This document shows, in pieces, positions 59,209-64,000 of a stretch of DNA of 64,000 bases. The position numbers were made by a program, and so were the translations under genes. Positions within the stretch are counted from its first letter, which is position 1, and every line of letters begins with the position of its first letter. Under the pieces are notes generated by a model. The model was not told the DNA's origin and ran no database searches. It worked only from the letters and a program-made list of their open reading frames with translations. This stretch comes from Alitta virens (lineage: Eukaryota; Annelida; Polychaeta; Phyllodocida; Nereididae): assembly GCA_932294295.1 (NCBI GenBank), contig OW028586.1, positions 8,647,701 to 8,711,700 of the forward strand, written 5' to 3'.

Positions 59209-59482
59209 AAAATGCATTCTTACAGCCTTACGTTTCATTAAGTGAAACTTTTACAATTTACAATTACTTAATTGTTACTTATTATCACTTAAATTATAAT
59301 ATTAATTATGCAAATTGTTTTTATTTATATATTTTGCGAGGTGTCTTTTCAAGGTCTGGGTCTTAGTATTCTTGCTACTTTAGCCTGCTTACTTTCAGCT
59401 TACACACGTTTTTTACATGCACTATTTATACATGTACAGAGTATATTTACACATGACTTTGTGCAAGAATCAGGATTTGAAA

Positions 59483-59497
59483 AATAAACTTAATAAA
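59483..59497 (+). terminator. Poly(A) signals of the chitinase-like gene
   Basis: AATAAA at 59483-59488 and 59492-59497, about 280 bases after the stop and followed by a GT-rich stretch (CTGTGTCTTCTTG). Confidence 0.65.
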
Positions 59498-59859
59498 AAA
59501 AGAATATTCTGTGTCTTCTTGCATTGCGACAGACAAAGAGGTCTTCCGAGGCTTTTCTAGTACTTCAGTTGTAATATTATTATTATTATTATCTATTAGC
59601 CCAGAAATGCATTTAAAACATGGCTTTATGTAATTACAGTGTTGGTCTCAGAATCATAGGCTACTAGCTGTTCAAAAAGTTCATTATTGTGGATGCGAAG
59701 TAGGGGAGATGAAGATGCAGGGTTTGCTGCAAGATGCTGCAGTTTATAAAATCTGCGCAGCAGGAAATTAGACTGTAGCCCTTTCTATTATCATAGAGTA
59801 ACCATATTCTATTCATTGAGGCTTTTGAAAGTACCCTGAGCAGTGTTCACGGTAAGAAC

Positions 59860-60070
59860 AAAATAGCTGTTGGTCCCAAGGACCAGCTGTGTGGGAAAGC
59901 TGCTGGTCCTTGAGCAAACCTGCCAGTCCCTACCAGGCCATAACATTAGCCTTTCATTCAGACCTGCCGGTCCCCAGGACCGAGAAGTCATCAAACCTGT
60001 CGGTCCTGCCTTGAAGCTGCTGGTCAGGACCGACAGACCAGCCCTTATTTCGAATACTGACCCTGAGTCT
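59860..60070. repeat. Degenerate GCTGGTCC / GGACCGACAG repeat
   Basis: About eight imperfect CTG(C/T)(C/T)GGTCC units, some inverted, give a GC-richer patch in AT-rich DNA. No gene. Confidence 0.5.
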
Positions 60071-60539
60071 GTTTTACTTCATTCAGCTGGAAACTTTTAT
60101 TTAGCATTTTACTTAAAATCCCAATGATGCCTTACAATGTTGCAATAACATTTTAACAAGAAGATAGCAAGTAGATGATGTTTGTTTCATATACTATAAT
60201 CGCAATAAAATCATATTCAAGTCTTAACTAGTGTAATGCAATAGGCTTGTTAGGCATATGCAGATTACAAAGTGTTTTGCTGTTCAGCCTCTTTCTAAAC
60301 ATCTTATAAATATATAAATTCACAAAACTGAAAAATGAAAGTGCAATGTAAACAAGAAGAATCTTTTTCAAAAAAAGAATAGATACCTGATGTTGTGTGT
60401 AGAATGCCAGCATCACTAGGTATGATGGCTACTGCCTCATTGAGACCAATATTTTTGCCTTGTATACTCCATTCCTTACTCAGAATTTTACAAATTTATT
60501 TATCTATTATATAAATATAAATTCTACACATTTTCCTGA

Positions 60540-60610
60540 ACAAATCAGTCTTTATTTGACGAAAATCGGACCAATATTAGAAGAGCAGCAGCCTTTTAAA
60601 GTATATGAAT
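60540..60610. repeat. Reverse copy of the 26829-27490 unit
   Basis: CAGTCTTTATTTGACGAAAA then TCGGACCAATATTAGAAGAG and CAGCAGCCTTTTAAAG is the reverse complement of the unit start seen at 26829, 27205 and 28245, showing that the unit is interspersed and not private to that element. Confidence 0.75.
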
Positions 60611-61580
60611 ACCTATGCCATAGCGCAGGCATCCCCCTCGCTACGCTGCTACTGCGTTGACCCATATATTGTCAAAACTCCGAGCGTTGGTTCACTTAAA
60701 TATACCTGGTCTGTCATAGAACATGGTATGATAGTTCTATACTTGATAAAAGCCTAGGCCCAGGTATAAAAACGGGGGTTGGATTCACATCAAAGCACAT
60801 GAATATACAGAAAGTATGAATTGTCCAGACTTGTTTTTATGACCACCCCACTTGCCCTGATATAAGCCAAAGAGCATGGTCACCCTCCATTATCAATGAA
60901 CAAATAAAACTATTTTGACAACATAAAACCACTATAAATTATAAAAATTAAAAAAAGCTAGCTACCTATCTTAAAAACTTTCTGAAATTTAAAATCAAAA
61001 TAACAAAAGCAAAAACTCAATTACAATATGCAGAACTACAAAACAATAAAATGAAGAAAAAAAAGAGAAGCATTTCAAAAAGTCAACTTATCATTATATT
61101 CAAAATTAAAACTTAAATTACTATTGTTAAAGTTAAAAAAAAAAAGACTAATTAAACTGGCCGTAAAGAAGCATATTTCGACTAATTTACTTCTCACCCG
61201 GCCTGTAATTAAATCACCCTCAAATATACTATCCTTAAAGTATAATAAAAAAATAAAATAAAATACACAACATGTATATAACTGTATTATTTGTAAACAA
61301 AACTACCAAAAATAAATAATACATACTTATTTCTCAAATTAAGAAACAAATACACTCTTTGTTTAGAAGTAAATAAGACATATGATGAGGGGGAAAATGG
61401 GGAAAATTCCTATTATTCCAAACCTCTCCATCTCAACTACTATTATGCCTAAATACGTAAAGTATAGGTTTTGAAATGTCTAAAGCATAGTACGTTTACT
61501 TTCAAAAGTGTATCCTTACTTTTATGTCATACTGTTCATTATAATGGAAAATGTGCAAAAATGCTAAAACTGTGTTTTTT
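60611..61580. other. Intergenic DNA with an isolated TATA-like promoter
   Basis: GGTATAAAAACGGGGG at about 60764 looks like a strong TATA context, but no gene or LTR pair is seen after it. The remainder is very AT-rich. Confidence 0.4.
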
Positions 61581-61715
61581 GCAATTCGCATACTGCAAAG
61601 CAGACACTGTATGTTTACGATAACATTCATATTATTGGAAAGATAAATTGTATGTTTTGAGCCCAGCTCTCCTGCCTGTCCGCCCTGAGTGTCCGCTTTG
61701 CAGTATGCGAATTGC
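61581..61715. repeat. 28-bp inverted repeat at the edge of the DIRS-like element
   Basis: GCAATTCGCATACTGCAAAG continuing to 61608, and its inverse at 61688-61715, match at 27 of 28 positions around a 79-base loop. The right arm runs straight into the DIRS-like coding remnant. Confidence 0.85.
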
Positions 61716-63141
61716 AGCGGGCCATCTCGGGCCCATCTGCTACCTAGCAGATGGTCTCTTCAGCCCAGCGTCTGCCTCGGTACCCAAGATCATTCCTTAA
61801 TTGCCCGCTCATGCGGTTCCGGTCCAACGCAGTTTGTGTCTCCTTTTCCAGACCCTCTGGCGGAGGAATCAGATGCACTAATCACGGTATGGGAGGGCCT
61901 GCGTGCCTACACATTTCCCCCATTCACCATCATCCCCGGAAGTCCTGCACAAAGTCACCCTGTCCAGCATGACTTGCCTCCTCATTACTCCGTGGTGGCC
62001 CACGTAGCCTTGATTCTTCTCCAGGCTCCTCCGTACCAGTTGCCCCCTTGTAGGAAGTTGTTGTGTCCGCCTCACTGGCCTGTTTACAACCAGAGGCCCA
62101 GGTGGCTGAACCTTCATTGTCAGGCAGCACTTCCAAGAGAAGGGCCTTTAGACCAAGATACGTAGCTGGCAAGCGGCCACCGGCCACCTCCGGCCAAGCT
62201 CCATATGCCTCTACCAGTCACAGAACTCAAAACTAAAAACAAATTTATTTGACATAGTATATGAAAATATACAAGATCAGGAGAGCCACACTGGTATGCC
62301 TTCTATGACTGGTGCAGGGGTCACCATTGGATCCCCAGGATCCTTCTTCAGCGACTCTTGCTGACTTTTTGGTACATTTTTATGACAAGCATCTGCCCCT
62401 TCCACCATTGCCTCGTACCGTTCATCCTTGGCTGGTTTGTAGGGCAATGTGGAGGGTGTCCCACTGGGACAACACCCCACACTGTCTCGTCTTGAAGTTT
62501 GGCTATCGCCAGTCCCCGTCTCTGGGTCCCCTCCTAGGACTTTCCTGGGTCTTTCTCAGGCCTTTTGGCCGGATCCTGTTCTCTTTGACCTCCCAGGCTG
62601 AACAGTCGTTTGTGACAACCAAGCTGGCATTCTTGCTGGCTCTCGACAGGCAAGAAGTGGTCCAAGCTGCAAGCCCTTTCTTGTGATACTCGGGACTTGC
62701 GCTTTATTCCCCAGGGTGTCTGGCTACACACTGTGGTGGGGTTTTTGCCTAAAGAGACCCAGGAACGAGATGAGAGGCTCTCCCAGTTGCCTCAGTGCGT
62801 CGGTGCTTACAGGCATCGGTGGTGTTTAGGAAGGTCACCACCTCTTCCTGAAGATTCAGGGTAACTGTTCTTGTGCTCAGTCGGAGTCGTGGTTGATTGT
62901 CCAATGCATCCGATTGGCCTAAGACACCGACATACCCCCAGTTCATGCTCATGAAGGTTGCTGCATGGCTGCGTCTTGGGCATATCAGGCTGGCCATTAC
63001 TCCCTCGAGGAGATTCTTATGGCTGGGTGGTGGGCAAATTCCAATGTCTTTACCAAGTTTTACTTAGCTCACCTCAACCCACAGCCTGATGTTTTTTTCC
63101 AGCTGACGCCTATCTTGGGCCGACAGATTCCAGGCGGTTAG
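61690..63141 (+). pseudogene. DIRS-type retroelement remnant: RT/RNase H end and tyrosine recombinase
   Basis: Read across frames, the order is FVSPFPDPLAEESDAL, LRAYTFPPFTIIP and LITPWWPT (end of the polymerase/RNase H part of DIRS elements), then at 62580-62690 SFVTTKLAFLLALDRQ (recombinase core helices), then HAHEGCCMAASWAYQAGHYS, LEEILMAGWW and VFTKFYLAHL with a stop at 63139. The last block is the catalytic C-terminus of a tyrosine recombinase. The Arg usually found in the HExxR-like box appears as Cys (TGC). Several frameshifts and stops are present and the 5' part is missing. This is inferred from remembered DIRS sequence patterns; a YR-bearing element of a related group is the alternative. 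Confidence 0.75.
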
Positions 63142-63446
63142 GGCCTGGGGTTCTCTAGTTGATTCTAGGGTCCTCCCTATCTCCATGTTGGGATTCTGGC
63201 TATGTAAAACTCACTGCTTTACACAGTGTAGGTCCTGTTATGTCTTATGAAAAGAGTGAAACCCCTATCCCCCCCTGGGGAAGGGGTTTCACTGTAATCT
63301 CTAGCATGTCACACTTCCGAGGTAACAATTTTTACCCAAAACGAAATTTTATAACCACAAATGTTTAACACCATGATAAGTAATCAGCAATAACATTATC
63401 TTTACCTAAGTCTAATATTCAAGCAACAGTTTCACAATCGTCTGTT

Positions 63447-64000
63447 CTTATTCTTCATCTTACTCAAAACCCGACGGGTGGTGATCATTATGTGCAGTGA
63501 GGGGTTTCTGACCTGCATAAATGTAAACTTTATGTTTCAGGGCCAAAATCAAAACCAAGAGCTCCTTCTTAATAGTTGAATAATTATTTTGATGGTGATT
63601 AAACTTTTCCGAAAAGTATATAATAGGATGTTCAACATCATCCCCATAATCTTGTTTCAACTGCACAGCACCAGCTGCATCATCAATTGCATCCACAGCT
63701 TTGAAAATGGTCTGCTGAAATCTGGTGACCTGAGCTCAGGGAAATGACACAACATGGTCTTTAATTTGTCAAATGCCTTTTGGCAGGGCTCATCCCAAAC
63801 TTCTCATTTTTCATGTATGATTTGCAAGAGACAAAGTAAAGGTCTTGCAGAACCTTTGGTAGTATCCTACCATACCCAAAAATTGCCTCAAAGCTTGCCT
63901 GTGGGAACAGGAAAATATAATCTGAATCTTTGCATCTACTGGGGCCACTTTCCCTTCGCCATGACATAACCCAAATATGTCCCACTTGCTTGCCCAATCG
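63447..64000 (-). pseudogene. Second Ty3/gypsy-type RT-RNase H fragment, runs off the window
   Basis: On the minus strand the right edge gives pieces of the RT connection (FLGMVGYY-like in one frame, GKQVGHIWVMSW in another), then DAIDDAAGAVQL, HPIIYFSEKFNHHQNNYSTI and KKELLVLILALKH of RNase H. The frames are interrupted. It differs from the element at 6912-10842. Confidence 0.8.

Overview
The window looks like nuclear DNA of an invertebrate animal. Its genes are split by GT-AG introns, it is AT-rich, and it is dense with transposon relics and microsatellites. SINE-type 3' tails (GGCGTTAAACAATAACA) and the gene set fit a marine lophotrochozoan or other non-vertebrate metazoan, but the sequence alone does not settle the species. 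No prokaryotic features are present.

Five host genes could be assembled exon by exon, with reading phase checked at each junction except for one alternative acceptor in the PAN gene. (1) TRUB2-like mitochondrial pseudouridine synthase, + strand, 1016-4614, eight coding exons. (2) An extracellular protein with a fibrinogen/contactin-associated-type segment followed by a C-terminal PAN/apple domain, - strand, 17792-14538, four exons joined by phase-1 introns, 5' end not found. (3) A rhodopsin-class peptide-receptor-like GPCR, - strand, 23855-22809, one coding exon with a 5'UTR intron and TATA box. (4) A 493-aa three-finger C2H2 zinc-finger protein, - strand, 36097-33217, six exons. (5) A secreted GH18 chitinase-like protein with Thr-rich linker and C-terminal chitin-binding domain, + strand, 48643-59208, ten exons, whose catalytic Glu is replaced by Gln.

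Most of the rest is mobile DNA. At 6912-10842 sits a young Ty3/gypsy-type LTR element: 159-bp LTRs, perfect 5-bp target duplication, an open gag-pol frame, but no integrase catalytic core. At 25607-31335 is a long-armed inverted-repeat element with an 8-bp target duplication, and a second inverted-repeat element (26353-28774) is nested inside it. Three copies of one non-LTR retrotransposon family lie at 38395-39116, 41651-44800 and 49035-49776, and a degenerate PIF/Harbinger transposase copy abuts the first. A DIRS-type element with a tyrosine-recombinase remnant is at about 61690-63141, and a second gypsy-type reverse transcriptase fragment runs off the right edge. Many TIR elements (MITEs), tRNA-derived SINE pieces, microsatellites and foldbacks fill introns and intergenic DNA.

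The genes do not form a pathway; this is ordinary animal genomic layout. The items most worth following are the probably inactive chitinase-like protein, the assembled PAN-domain gene, the integrase-less but recent LTR element, and the nested giant foldback with its internal repeats.
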